Below, piece after piece: positions 8,445 through 19,257 of a stretch of DNA of 64,000 bases; within the stretch, counting starts at the first letter, position 1; each line of letters starts with the position of its first letter. The notes under the pieces are model-generated. The model ran no database searches. It was not told the origin of the DNA and saw nothing but the letters and a program-made list of their open reading frames with translations. Both the position numbers and the translations under genes were made by a program. The stretch comes from JAWKJY01 sp041393535 (lineage in GTDB: Bacteria; Actinomycetota; Thermoleophilia; Gaiellales; Gaiellaceae). The stretch is from contig JAWKJY010000006.1 in NCBI GenBank assembly GCA_041393535.1, positions 124,001 through 188,000 on the forward strand, in the 5' to 3' direction.

Positions 8445-11400
8445 ATGCTGAAGGCAGCCGTCGGGCGACTCCAGGTCGGCTCGACCCACCACGAGGCACG
8501 CACGGTGGCGATCTGCGGCCATCGTCCTGGCCGCCCTCGCGCTGTCGCGCTCGCGCTCGGTCGAGCCGAGAGCGCGAGCGCCTGCCCGGCCGGGCTCACC
8601 GTCGCCGGGCTCGCCCCACCGGCGGACTGCATCGACGTCGGCAACGGCCGAGACGGAGCAGATCGACACGCCCCGCCTGCCGACCAACCAGGTCGTCGAT
8701 CCGCGGGAAGATATTGTCCTCGATCGTCGCCAAGACGAAGCTCCGCCAGAAGACGATCGGCGCCGCTCGTCGCCGCGGTGAAGAACGCAGCCGGCACCTA
8801 CTCGCCGTTCCTGGTCGGCTCCTACGAGGTCGGCAACTTCGAGGTCTGCGAGCTGTTCAAGCCGGGCCCCGGCTCGACCGGCGGCAGCACGGGTGATCCG
8901 AGCCTGTCGATCGACAACGAGCCCGTCACGACGAGCGACCGGCTCAACATCCTGACGATCGACGTCGCCTGCCAGGTGGCCCCGGCGCTGAAGGCGTCGG
9001 AGCCGGCCCTCCAGGGCGCGATCAAGCTGCTGAAGCTCGCCGTCTCGGTCGACCCGATCTTCTCGACGGACAACGGCGTGAACGTCGCCCTGCCGACGAC
9101 GTTCGGGCTCGACGAGACGCGCGGCGGGCGCATCACGGGCAACTTCTCGGCCCAGGTGCCGTTCCCGAACAGCGCCCCGATGCGGTTCGGGATCACCGCC
9201 GAGCACTCGCTCGACGGGGGCTTCAAGCCGGTGTCGGTCTCGGCAGCGTACGCCGGCAGCTTCACCATCCTCCCCGGGGTCAAGCTGAAGGCGCCCGCCA
9301 TCCTGCTCGACCCGGCCAACGATCGGTACGGCGGCCGCGCCGGCCTGAGCTTCCCGCCGAAGCTGCTCGCCGGGAACGCCGAGCTGCTGATCCAGAACGG
9401 CCAGGTGCAGAGGATCGGCTTCGACGTCGGCCTGCCACCGCCGGGCATCCCGGTGGGCGCGCCGCCGCTGATCACGTTCCAGTCCTTCGGGATGACGCTC
9501 TCGCGTGCCACGAGCACGACGAAGGGCGTCCTCGGGACGACGACGACCTCGCCCGCGAAGTTCCAGGGCCGGACGAGCTTCGTCGCCGGCCCGGTCGTCA
9601 CGACGCCCGCCGGCACGTTCTCCGCCCTCGTCGGCGACGTCGACGTGACGATCGCCGGGCCGACGGTCGCGCTGACCGGGACGCTGACCGGAATCAATCG
9701 CCTGATCACGCTCGGCCAGGCGAACGTCCTCGTGGGCACGAGCCCGTTCCGCTTCGAGGCGGGCGCACGCGTCGCGTTCCCCTCGACGACGGCCCCCGTG
9801 ATCGACGGCCAGGTGTTCGTCGGCGCGACCGCCTCGGCGTTCACCGGCCTCGGCACGGTGGTCATGCAGATCCCGAACCAGGTGCCCGTGATCGGCGGCC
9901 AGAGGCTCGGCGGCTTCTCGGCCGTCGTCTCGAACAGGGCCGTGGCCGGGACGATCTTCATCGACCCGCCGGTGCTGAAGCCGCGCAACATCGGAGCCGC
10001 GTTCGTCTACGGCGGCGGCTTCTCGATCATCGACTCGATCACGCCGTTCATCACGGTCACGCCGACGCAGACGCTCGGCCGCTCGCTCGCGGGCGTCCGC
10101 TCGACCTTCGGCGCGGGCGGGGCGGGCTTCGACATCGCCGCCGGCACGGGCGACGTCGTCGCGATCGTCAGGGGCGCAACGGGCAAGCCGACCGGGGTCT
10201 CGATCACGGGCCCCGACGGCAAGAAGGCCAAGACGACCTCCCTGCCCTCGAGCGATCCCGCCGTCCTCCAGCTCGCGATTGCGAGGCCGAAGGCCGGCGG
10301 CTACACCGTCAACGGCAACGGCATCGCCGAGGTCGTCGTCGCCACGCTCGACGACCCGAGCTACCTCGACCCGCGCCCGGGCTGGGGCACGCGGGCCCAG
10401 GCGCCGATCACGGCCGGGACCCGGGTGTGCTGGGATCTGGAAGAACGCGCCGGCCGGCGCCGTCGTCGACCCTGTTCGAGGACACGAACGGCTTCGCCGC
10501 GACCGGCCGCGACATCGCGACCGACCTGCCCACCTCGGGCTGCTTCGACATCCCGACGACCGACTGGGAGCCCGGCAAGCACTGGGCCTACGGCCTCGTC
10601 CGGGTCGGCGACAACCCGCTCAGCATGCGCTACTGGCCGATCGGCATCGTCGTCACCGACCCGAATCGCGCCGCCGCTCCCACGGGCGTCAAGGCGAAGC
10701 GGACGAAGGACGGGGCGACGATCACCTGGAAGGCCGTGGACTCGGCCGACGGCTACGTCGTGATCGCCACTCCTGCCAACCCGCAGGACGCGCCGCAGCA
10801 GAGGGCGGTCGTCAACAAGGCCGACAAGCCGAGCGTCGAGCTCTCCCTGCGCGGCGCGGCCTCCTGGAAGGTCGTCGTCCAGTCCGTCGGCGCCGACGGC
10901 GCCCTCGGCAACGTCTCGAAGGAGATCGTCACCGGCGCCCTCCAGCCGGTCGTCCTCGCGGGCACGCCGAACGGCACGCCGCAGGTCGGCGAGGCCTGGG
11001 CGTTCGACCTCGACCTCCAGAACGTCAAGACGATCAGGCTGCTCGCCTCGCCAAAGGGCACGAAGCTCAACCGCAAGACCGGGCTGCTCACCTGGACGCC
11101 GTCGGCCAAGGCCGGCACCGTCCCGCCGCAGACGCTCCGCGTCCAGGGCTGCAGCGCCGACGGGCGCTGCGTGACCCAGGAGTGGCAGGTCACGGCCTTC
11201 GCCAGGGGCACCTCGCCCGTCGGCCCTGCGCGCGGCTTCGTCGTCCTCGACTCGGTCGTGAAGCCCGGCGAGACGATCGAGCTCCGCGCCCAGGGCATCG
11301 ACGAGCGCGTCACCGTCAAGGTGGACGGCAAGCGGGTCAAGGCGACCGTCCTCGACCAGAACACCGTCGCCGTCGTACTCCCGAAGGGCCTGGGGAAGGG

Positions 11401-11473
11401 CGCACACGACGTGTCCTTCCGGATCGGCCAGGACCTCGAGGAGACCCGCAAGGGCGCGATCGTCGTCCTCTAG
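8445..11473 (+). CDS. Large secreted protein with FN3-like and Ig-like C-terminal domains, frameshifted
   Basis: Reconstructed length is about 1000 residues. ATG at 8445 follows AAGGAG. A signal peptide core (AAIVLAALALS) appears one frame off near 8520, and the next 250 nt switch frames several times (ACPAGLTVAGLAPPADCIDV, then IVAKTKLRQKTIGA, then VAAVKNAAGTYSPFLVGSYEV). From 8775 to 10430 one frame is intact and Gly/Thr-rich, with beta-type repeats such as FGMTLSRATSTTKGVLGTTT; I recognise no family there. Two further indels near 10435-10480 link RVCWD to IWKNAPAGAVVD to TLFEDTNGFAATGRD. The C-terminal part holds a fibronectin-III-like stretch (APTGVKAKR..ATITWKAV) and a putative Ig domain ending LLTWTPSAKAGTVPPQT. 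It is probably exported and surface-associated. Confidence 0.6.
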
Positions 11474-11484
11474 CGTGCGACCGA

Positions 11485-11517
11485 GCCGTGGGGGCCGGCC
11501 GGGCCGGCCCCCACGGC
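11485..11517 (+). terminator. Strong GC hairpin downstream of the secreted-protein gene
   Basis: A perfect inverted repeat: arms of 16 nt (GCCGTGGGGGCCGGCC and its complement) separated by a single G, beginning 11 nt after the stop at 11473. There is no following T-run, as is common for high-G+C actinobacterial terminators. Confidence 0.6.
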
Positions 11518-11647
11518 AGCGCCGTCGGCGGACGACGCTCGGAAGCCGAGCTCGCAGGCCCCCTGCGCAGGCACCTGGCCCGGGCGGAGCCGGTCTCGAG
11601 GGCGTTCACCCCGCGGAGCCGAGCCCGGGCCCCCGCAAGACGAGCGG

Positions 11648-11688
11648 GTCGTGGGGGGGGGGGGGGGGGCGCCACCCCCCCCCACGAC
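11648..11688. terminator. Bidirectional hairpin with a 17-G run
   Basis: Arms GTCGTGGGGGGGGG and CCCCCCCCCACGAC can pair over 14 bp. Position suits a shared terminator of the convergent genes ending at 11473 and 11693. The left arm continues into an uninterrupted run of 17 G (11653-11669), against 9 C on the right. Such a run is unlike anything else in the window and is a likely length artefact. The 130 nt between the two hairpins holds no gene. Confidence 0.5.
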
Positions 11689-11692
11689 TCCG

Positions 11693-14384
11693 TCAGGACG
11701 CGAGCAGCGTGACCCTCGTCGACGCCGCGCGGACCGGGGAGCCCGGGCCGGAGGACGCGGAGCGTCGCCCTGACGACGCCGCGCGTGCGGACGAGGCGGA
11801 AGCCCTTCGCGGTCAGGGACACCTTCACGGTCGCCGTGCGGCCCGGGAGGATGTCGAAGGCGCGCCGGCCGAGGGCGACGCCCGACGAGGACTTCATCCC
11901 GACCTGGCCGCGGCAGCGGCCGGGCGGCCGCGGGGCAGGCGAGCCGGACGCGCCGAGCCGCGGGCGTTCACGACGATGCGGGTCGCCTTCACGGCGAGCT
12001 TCACCGTGCGCGCCGCGACCGGCCACGGGCGGCGTCGATCGTCGCCTGGCCGACGCCGTTCGTCGCTGTCACGCGGCACGAGCGTCGTGCCCGTGTCGGC
12101 CCCTGGTGATGCGGAAGCGGGCCGAGGTGGCGCCGGCCACGGGCACGCCGTTGCGCAGCCACTGGAACGCGAACGTCGGCGCCGGCGAGCCCGTCCACGT
12201 GCCGGTGGAGCTGACGAGCGTGCGCCCGTTCTCCTGGATCGTCACGCCGGGCGCGACCGTCACGACCGGCGCGGACACGTCGGCGAACGACGCGTAGCCG
12301 CGCTGCGGCTGGCTGCCGACCTTCGCGAACGCGCCGACCAGGACGGTCGAGCCGCTCAACGCGACGGCGCGCGCAGGCTGATCGAGCTTCAGGGCCCACG
12401 GCGCGAGCGCGCCGCTGGAGGCGTCGAGCGCGCCGACCCGCTGGCGCGTCTGGCCGGCGAGCTTCGTGAACACGCCGCCGAGGTAGAGCGTCGAGCCGCC
12501 GACCGCGATCGCGTTGACGGCGTTGTTCGCGCCCGGGTTCCACGCGGCGGGCACGCCCGTGCCGGCGTCGACGGCCGCGAGCCGGGCTCGCGCCTGGCCG
12601 GCCACCTGCGTGAAGGCGCCGCCGAGGTAGATCGACGTGCCGATCGAGGCGAGCGCGCGCACTCGCCGTTCGCGGCGGGCGCCCAGGCCGTCGTCGCGGC
12701 GCCGGTCGCGGCGTCGAGCGCGGCGACGCGCGTGCGCGCCTGGCCGCCGACCTGCGTGAACGCGCCGCCCACGTAGACGAGCGAGCCCACCGGCAGGAGC
12801 GCGTGGACGTTGCTGTTGGCCGACGGGTTCCACGCCGTCGCAGCGCCGCTCGCGGCGTCGACAGGCGGCGATCCGCGCGCCCCTGGCCGGAGACGGTGGC
12901 GAAGTCGCCGCCCGCGTAGACGGTCGAGCCGACGATGGCGACCGTCCGCACGGTGCCGTCCACGGACGGCGCCCAGGCGGTCGCCGCGCCCGACGTGGTG
13001 TCGATCGCGGCGAGGCGGTTGCGCGCCTGCCCGCCCGCGAGCGTGAACTTGCCGCCCGCGTACAGCGTCGTTGCCGGCGAGCCCGAGCGCGAGCACCTGG
13101 TCGTTCGCGCCCGGATTCCACGCGGTCGCGACGCCGTTCGCGCGTCGAGGGCGGCGAGCCGGGCGCGGCCGACCGCGCCGACGGACTCGATCGCGCCGCC
13201 GATCGCGAGCGCCGTTCCCTGGACGCCGAGCGCCCGCACCGCCGTGCCGATCGTGGCGACCGACCAGGCCGTCGCGGCGCCGCTCGCGGCGTCGAGGACG
13301 GCGACGCGCAGCCGGCCCTGGCCGCCGACCTGGCTGAAGGCCCCGCCTGCGACGACCGTCGAGCCGTCGACGGCGAGCGCGCTGACCGCGCCGTTGGCCG
13401 ACGGGCTCCACGCGGACAGCGCGCCCGTCGCGCCGTCGACGGCGGCGATCCGGTTGCGGTCCTGACCCGCGACCTTCGTGAACGAGCCGCCGGGTAGGGT
13501 CGAGCCGTTCGCCGCGAGCGCCTCGACGGTGCCGTTGGCGCCGGGGTTCCAGCCGCCGGCGCCGCCGCTCGCGACGTCCAGCGCCGCGATGCGCGAGCGG
13601 GCCTGGCCGCCGGCCTGCGTGAACGCGCCGCCGACGTAGACGACGTTGCCGACGACGAGCAGCGCCCGGACGTCGCTGTTCGCGCCCGGGTTCCACGCGG
13701 TCACGGCGGCCGAGCCGAGGTCGACCGCGGCGAGGTTCTTGCGGGCGGCGCCGCTGACGGTGTCGAACGCGCCGCCGACGATCACGGTCGTGCCGCTGAC
13801 GGCGAGGGCCCAGACGCGGTCGTCGGCGGAGGGGGCCCAGCCGGTCGGCGTGCCGGTCGCCACGTCGATCGCGGCGAGGCGGGTGCGGGTGAGGCCCGCG
13901 ACGTCCTGGAAGTCGCCGCCGATCAGAGCGTCCCGCCGACGAGCGCGAGCGCGCGCACGGCGCCGTCGGGGTTCGGCGCGAACGCCGGGTCGACGACGCC
14001 GTCGGCGCGGACGTGCGCGAGGTTCGAGCGGGCGACGCCGCCGACGCTCGAGAAGGCGCCGCCGAGGAACCAGCCGCCCGCGCCGTCGGAGGCGATCGCG
14101 ACCACGGTGCCGCGGACGTCGGGCAGGCCGACGTTGACGGCGCCCGTCGCGGTGTCCGCCACGGCGAAGCCGCCGGTGCGGGGGCCGACGAGCGAGAAGC
14201 TGCCGCCGAGGTACTGCGTGCCGTCGGGGGCGACGGCGATCGCGTCGACAGTCCCGTCGGTCACCCACGTCGCCTGCGGCGACGCCGACAGGGCGCCGAG
14301 TGCCGGCGCCGCGAGCGCGAGCGCGCCCAGCGCGAGCACGGCCAGCGCCGCGCGCAGCCGCCACCTGGAACTCCGACTCCTCAC
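11693..14384 (-). CDS. Secreted beta-propeller-like repeat protein with Ig-like C-terminus, multiply frameshifted
   Basis: The reconstructed product is about 890 residues. GTG at 14384 is preceded by AAGGAGG at 6-nt spacing. Residues 1-30 are a signal peptide (LRAALAVLALGALALAAPALG). Then come about 14 repeats of some 50 residues with the pattern VYVGGAFTQ.GGQ.R.RVAALDA..G.ATAWNPGAN, resembling delta-60/Kelch-like propeller repeats. The C-terminus has an Ig-like domain (GTWTGSPAPTFAFQWLRNG) and ends near STRVTLLAS. The repeats continue smoothly across frames, with indels near 13925, 13140, 13080, 12865, 12660, 12090, 12015, 11940 and 11750, so one gene is intended. It is probably extracellular, in carbohydrate or protein binding; that is inference. 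Confidence 0.65.
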
Positions 14385-14539
14385 GATCGTCCTCCTTGCT
14401 CGAGTTGCCGCTTCCCCGCATGACGGCGTGAACCCTGGGCGAGCCGTGTTAGCGAATGGTTCGTACCCTGGACGGGTTTCGCGAACGGCGGTGCGGGATG
14501 CGGCCGCGGCGACGGCCCCGCGCGTGCAACGCTTCCTCG

Positions 14540-15424
14540 ATGCCGCCGCGCCGCCTCCTCCCCGCCGCCCTCGTCGCCGCGCTCGCCCTCGCCGCCGCGC
14601 CTGCGGCGGCAGCGGCGCGGCAGCCGGCGGCGAGCCCGGTCGCCGGCGCAGCGAGCGGTCGACGGCGCCGCGGCGCGCCCGGGCGCGTCCGCACGCAGGG
14701 CGAGATCGCGATCGAGACGCCCGGCGGCGTCGTGCGCGCGTCCTTCTCGGGCACCGAGGACCCGGCGCAGGGGCTCGCCGCCTACGAGCTCGACCTCTCC
14801 CAGATCGTCCAGAGCCCGACGAGCGACGAGAAGGCCACCGTGCGGCTCGTCGTCGACGGCGAGCGCGGCTACCTCGGCTTCCCGTCCTTCCTCACGCAGG
14901 AGCTCGGCTCGAAGGCGTGGATCGCGCTCGACCAGGGCGACTTCGGCACGCTCGGCGGCAACGCGCTCGCGCAGGTGCGCGAGCAGCTCGCGCCGGCCAG
15001 CGCGAGCGCCGCGAAGGCGTGGCTGCGCGGCGTCGGGAACGACGTGCAGGCGGTCGGCAAGGAGGCCGTCGAGGGCGTCCAGACGACGCGCTACCGCGGC
15101 ACGATCGACTTCGACCGGGCGATCGCCCGCACCCCGGAGGCCGAGCGCGCCGCCGTCGAGGCCCGCGTCGAGGCCATGCTCGAGCGCGCGTCGAGCCGGA
15201 CGGTGCCGGCCGAGGTCTGGCTCGACGAGCAGGGCCGCGTCCGCCAGGTGCAGGTCCAGCTGACGCGCGAGCTGACCGACGGCGTCGAGCCGCGCACGCA
15301 GGTCACGGTGACGTTCCTCGACTACGGCGAGCCGGTCGAGGTGACCGTCCCCGACCCGGCCGACGTGACGCCGTACGCGGACGTCGCGGCGACGCTCGAG
15401 GGCACGGCGACGACCGACGGCTGA
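14540..15424 (+). CDS. Secreted LppX/LolA-like protein, 294 aa
   Basis: Residues 1-25 are a typical Sec signal peptide (RRLLPAALVAALALAAAPAAAA) with no lipobox Cys. The body alternates amphipathic strands and contains LVVDGERGYLGFPSF, LTQELGSKAWIALD, a YRGTIDFDRAIARTP motif and VTPYADVAATL at the end. The lipoprotein at 33960-34847 shares these blocks (LTQELGSK/LAQELGSK, YRGT.D..RAI.RTP, VTPYA.V), so the two are paralogues. The fold looks like the LppX/LprG lipid-carrier type. Binding of a lipid in the cell envelope is an inference. The start was chosen at the ATG directly before the signal peptide. It is monocistronic, convergent with the DUF4344 gene. Confidence 0.75.
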   Translation: MPPRRLLPAALVAALALAAAPAAAAARQPAASPVAGAASGRRRRGAPGRVRTQGEIAIETPGGVVRASFSGTEDPAQGLAAYELDLSQIVQSPTSDEKATVRLVVDGERGYLGFPSFLTQELGSKAWIALDQGDFGTLGGNALAQVREQLAPASASAAKAWLRGVGNDVQAVGKEAVEGVQTTRYRGTIDFDRAIARTPEAERAAVEARVEAMLERASSRTVPAEVWLDEQGRVRQVQVQLTRELTDGVEPRTQVTVTFLDYGEPVEVTVPDPADVTPYADVAATLEGTATTDG

Positions 15425-15447
15425 GCGGCCGGAGGCGCGCGGCCGCT
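15424..15447. terminator. Hairpin between convergent genes
   Basis: AGCGGCC at 15424-15430 pairs with GGCCGCT at 15441-15447, with a 10-nt loop, between the stop of the LppX-like gene and the stop of the DUF4344 gene. It could serve both strands. Confidence 0.4.
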
Positions 15448-16815
15448 ACTGCTTCACGTACGGCGCGAGCAGCTGCTCCCAGCTCTGCGCGAGCTGCGCG
15501 TACTCGTCCTCGCAGCGCACCAGCCGGTCCTCGCCGAGACCGGCGTCGGCCACGTCGTCGGCGTACGCCCCGGGGTTCGAGCCGTAGACCCAGCAGAGGA
15601 TGTTGAAGAAGCGCTGCTCGTCGAGCGAGTGCTCGTCCCAGAAGTCCGCCGCCGCGAACTCCGAGCGCATCGCGGCCGAGAGCCCGAACGTGGCCGCGGC
15701 GGCCAGGGCGAGCTCGCCGCCGGCCTCGGGGTCGCCCTGGGTCGCGATGTACGTCGCGAGCTGGTCGACCGCGTCCTCCTCCCGGCCGGTGATCGGCAGG
15801 TCGTAGTACTCGACGAGCGCGTGGCCGAGCTCGTGGAAGGTGACGAACGCGTAGACCGAGAGGATCTGCTCGCGCAGCTGGTCGACCGAGGCCGTCGGGT
15901 CGGCCTGCGTGAACAGCTGGTCGACGTAGGCCGCGAAGGACGGCGGCAGCGCGATGCCGTCCGCCTCCGGGTAGAACGCCGGGCCGTCCACCTCCTGCAC
16001 CGAGAACAGCAGGTCTCGCGGCAGCGCGAGGGTCTCGTTCGTGTTGCTCGCGATCAGGTCCCAGATGCCGGACTCCTGCATCAGCTGGAAGTACGGCTGC
16101 AGGTTCAGTCCTCAGGGTCGACGTACTCGACGACGACGTCGCCCGCGTCGTCGATCGACGCCGCGCCGCCCGTCGTGTCCGCGGCGGGCGCCGTCTCGGT
16201 CGCGCCGCCGTCGTCGGCGGCCGTGTCGGTCGCCGCGCCGTCCTCGTCGACGCCGCAGTGCGCGAAGCCGTACGCGCGGGCGAGCCGGTCGACCTCCGCG
16301 AGCGCCGCGTTGCCCTCGTCCGCGATCGCGGACACGGCGGCCTCGTCGCCCGCGGCGGCCGCGTCCGTGACGCGGTCGAGCCGGTCGATCTGGGCCTCGA
16401 GCGACTCGAGGATCGCGTCGAGCTCGACGTCGTCGGCCGGGGCGGGCAGCGCGCTCAGGTCGTCGAGCAGCTGCACGTAGACCTCGCGCACCTGCGGTGC
16501 GAGCGTGGCGACGTCCCCGAGCGAGGCCGGCTCGCCGAGCGCGTCGACGGCATCGTCGGCGGCCCGGCAGAGCGGGTCGGCGGCCGCGACGAACGAGGCG
16601 GCGGTCACCTCGGGCTCGCTCTCGGCGGGCGCGGGCTCGGCCGGAGCCGGGGCGGGCTCGGTCGGAGCGGCGGCCGGCTCGGCCGGCGCGGCGGCCGGCT
16701 CGGTCGGCGCGGGCGCGGGCGCGGCGGGCTCGGCGGTGTCGCTCGAGCCGCCGCACGCGGCCAGCCCGATCGCCGCGGCGAGCGCGGCCAGGGAGAGGAG
16801 GAGCGGTTTCTGCAT
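15446..16815 (-). CDS. DUF4344 putative metallopeptidase lipoprotein, split by one frameshift
   Basis: The N-terminal half (16815 to 16105) is a lipoprotein: MQKPLLLSLAALAAAIGLAACGG has a clear lipobox, then a Pro/Ala/Glu-rich linker of about 50 residues and a helical Cys-containing domain. It ends VVEYVDPED-stop. The other half begins LNLQPYFQLMQESGIWDLIA and carries HELGH, the zinc-peptidase signature, with TGREEDAVDQLAT downstream. DUF4344 proteins read VEY..P.D directly into such a helix, so I read the two halves as one gene of about 455 residues. Restoring one C at about 16105 (GACTGAAC to GACCTGAAC) joins them. If the stop is real, the metallopeptidase half would lack an export signal. 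Confidence 0.75.
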
Positions 16816-16903
16816 GCCGACGACCCTACCCACGCCCGATCGCGGCCCGCCTCACCCGGAGCGTGCGTCCGCCATTCCCGATGCGGCGTCCGCAGCGGCC
16901 CGG

Positions 16904-19255
16904 CTACGCGTCGCCCCGGGCGGTTGCGCCGATCGGCGCCGCGAGGATCCGCCGGCGACGGCGTGCGCGGAGGCCCTCGGCGGCGAGGTAGCTGCCGACG
17001 ACGAGCGCCAGCGCGAGCGCCTGGGCGCCCAGGCCCTCCCAGGTCGGGAACGTCCCGAACCACTGGCCCGCCCAGTACGGGAGCCGCAGGCCCTCGACCG
17101 GGTCGACCGGCAGCCAGCCGACCGACTGCAGCACCTGGACGGTCTTCCCCACCATGATCACGAGCACGGCGAGGAGCAGGAAGCCCGTTGTGATCAGCAT
17201 CTTCTTGTGCGGCAGCCGCCGGTGGAGCAGGAAGACGAGCACGGCCACCGAGCCGACGCCCGCGAGGCCGACCGCGACGCCCAGCAGCACGCGCCCGGGT
17301 CCGGCCTCGAGCGAGAGCGCCTGCAGGAAGAGGACGGTCTCGAACCCCTCGCGGTAGACGCTCGTGAAGCCGAGCGCGACCAGCCCGAGCGCCTGCGCGG
17401 TTGCCGCGCCGACGAGCCCGGCGCCGACGAGCGCCTTCTTCCGCCCCTGGAACCCCGCCAGGCGATCGGTCCAGTACACCTTGTGGTAGAACCAGTTCAT
17501 GATCAGCAGGAGGACGCCGATCGCGACGAGCGAGACGACGGCCTCCAGCCTCTCGCCGTAGCGCGACAGCGAGCCGAGCACCGTCTGCGCGATCACCCAG
17601 GTCACGACGGTGGCGGCGAGCGCGGCGGCCACGCCCCCGACGAGCGGTCGGCGGAAGCGCTGCCGCGCCCCGGCCATGCCGGCCACGAGCGCGGCGACGA
17701 TCAGGACGGCCTCGAGCCCCTCGCGGAAGACGATCACGGCGGTGTTGGTCACGATCGTCGCCGTCGAGGTCGCGCCCGAGCCGACCGCCGATTCCGCCTC
17801 GCCGAGCGCCGCGTCGAGCGCCGCCCGCGTCACGGCCACCTCGGCGGCCGAGGCCTTCCGGCGCAGCAGCTGCGCGAGCCCCGGGGTGTCGCCCTCGCCG
17901 TACCAGAAGAGCCCCTCGACGCGGACGAAGAGGCCCGGGGCGAGGCCGCGCAGGCGCTGCTCCGGCCCGAACTCGAAGAAGGCGTACGCCTCGAGGCGGG
18001 CCTGCTCCGCCTGGGAGTGCTGCCCGGCAGCGGCGGCCGCCTCGACCCGGTCGAGCGCGCCCTGGATGACGTCGAAGTCCGCGGCCTCGCCGGCGTCCTT
18101 CCACTCCTCCGGGTAGAGCCCCCCGGCCAGGTCGACGACCTCCGCCGCCGCCGCGTCGACGACGTCCGGCTCGACGACCCTCGAGCCTGCGGCGGCCGCC
18201 GCCAGGGCGTCGCCGAGCACGTCGAGGAGCGTGCCGATCCGCCGCGTGCCCGCCGCGTCCCGCGCGAGGAGGACCGACTCGAGGTCGGCGAACGCCTGGG
18301 CGGCGCCGTCGCGGAACGTGATCGCCTCCTGGATCTCGAAGTCGTGCACGACGCGGCCGCCGTCGACGCCCCGCCCGTACTCGACCGGGACGAGGGCGGT
18401 GAAGCGCAGCAGCTGGCCGGCGCGGCGCACCTGCTCCCCGGTCGAGAGCGGCGCCGCGCGGAAGCCCTCGAGCGCCTGGTCGATCCTCCCCGCGGCGGCC
18501 GCGGCCGCGGTGGCGTCCTGCGCCCTCGTCGCGGCGAGCAGGTCGTCGAACGCGGCGGCGAGCGCCTCCTGCGCCTGCGCGCCACGCTGCTCCGCATGGG
18601 CGGTGGCGAGGAGCCCCGCGTAGCCGCGCGCGAGCGCGGCGTCCCCGGCCGCGCGCGCCCAGAAGCCGCGTCCGACCGCCGCGGCGAGGTCGTCGAGCGC
18701 CGTCCGCAGGCGGGCCTGGTACGTGTCGAGGAGGTCCGTGCGGACCGCGGCCGCCGCGACCGGCGGGGCGATGCGCCCGTCAGCGAGGGCGTCGAGGGCG
18801 AGCGTCGCGTCCGCGCCCGCGCGCGAGAAGCGCGTGGGCGGACGGAACTCCCGCAGCAGCAGCCAGGCGCGCGCCCCGTCGACGTCCCCCGCGGCGGCAG
18901 CCGCGACCGCCGCGTCGAGGCCGGCGTGGTCGATCGCCGTCCGCAGCCGGCCGTGGGCCTCGGCGAGCCCGGCGGCGTCGCCGGCCGCGGCCGACGCACG
19001 CCCGAGGACGAGCGCCTCCCGGATCGCTGCCGCGGCTGCCGCGGGCACCGCGGGGAGCAGCGGCGCGGCGGCCGCCTCCGCCTCCGCGACCGCGGCCGTC
19101 GCCGCGGCCGGGCCGTCGACGATCAGCGCCTTGCCGGCGTCCCCGAGCGCGGCCTGCGCCTCGCCGGCTGCCCGCCACGGCTCGGTGGCGGCCGCCGCGG
19201 CGCCGGTCGCGGCGAGCGCCGCGAGCGAGACGAGGAGGACGACGAGGCGCCGCAC
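16904..19255 (-). CDS. efeU: FTR1/EfeU-type iron permease with long N-terminal extracytoplasmic domain
   Basis: 783 residues. A signal sequence (LVVLLVSLAALAATGAAAAA) precedes an Ala-rich helical domain of about 480 residues. That domain includes the RLEAYAFFEFGPEQRLRGLAP block found ahead of many FTR1 permeases. From residue 510 there are about seven transmembrane helices with the two iron-binding motifs, FREGLEAVLI (510) and YREGFETVLFL (634). Such permeases move iron across the cytoplasmic membrane in the Efe system. GTG at 19255 is used; it lies 2 nt after the efeO stop, so the two are co-transcribed. No EfeB peroxidase gene follows; the next gene is the DUF4344 protein. The role of the large N-domain is not known to me. 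Confidence 0.88.
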   Translation of the reverse strand: MRRLVVLLVSLAALAATGAAAAATEPWRAAGEAQAALGDAGKALIVDGPAAATAAVAEAEAAAAPLLPAVPAAAAAAIREALVLGRASAAAGDAAGLAEAHGRLRTAIDHAGLDAAVAAAAAGDVDGARAWLLLREFRPPTRFSRAGADATLALDALADGRIAPPVAAAAVRTDLLDTYQARLRTALDDLAAAVGRGFWARAAGDAALARGYAGLLATAHAEQRGAQAQEALAAAFDDLLAATRAQDATAAAAAAGRIDQALEGFRAAPLSTGEQVRRAGQLLRFTALVPVEYGRGVDGGRVVHDFEIQEAITFRDGAAQAFADLESVLLARDAAGTRRIGTLLDVLGDALAAAAAGSRVVEPDVVDAAAAEVVDLAGGLYPEEWKDAGEAADFDVIQGALDRVEAAAAAGQHSQAEQARLEAYAFFEFGPEQRLRGLAPGLFVRVEGLFWYGEGDTPGLAQLLRRKASAAEVAVTRAALDAALGEAESAVGSGATSTATIVTNTAVIVFREGLEAVLIVAALVAGMAGARQRFRRPLVGGVAAALAATVVTWVIAQTVLGSLSRYGERLEAVVSLVAIGVLLLIMNWFYHKVYWTDRLAGFQGRKKALVGAGLVGAATAQALGLVALGFTSVYREGFETVLFLQALSLEAGPGRVLLGVAVGLAGVGSVAVLVFLLHRRLPHKKMLITTGFLLLAVLVIMVGKTVQVLQSVGWLPVDPVEGLRLPYWAGQWFGTFPTWEGLGAQALALALVVGSYLAAEGLRARRRRRILAAPIGATARGDA

Positions 19256-19257
19256 GC

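Noticed and set aside
10410..10500. Programmed frameshifting in the large secreted protein
   Set aside because: Two same-direction shifts within 50 nt, no slippery heptamer or pseudoknot seen; indel error is simpler.
12800..14140. Separate genes in each frame of the propeller region
   Set aside because: The 50-residue repeat runs on in register across frames, so it is a single gene with indels.
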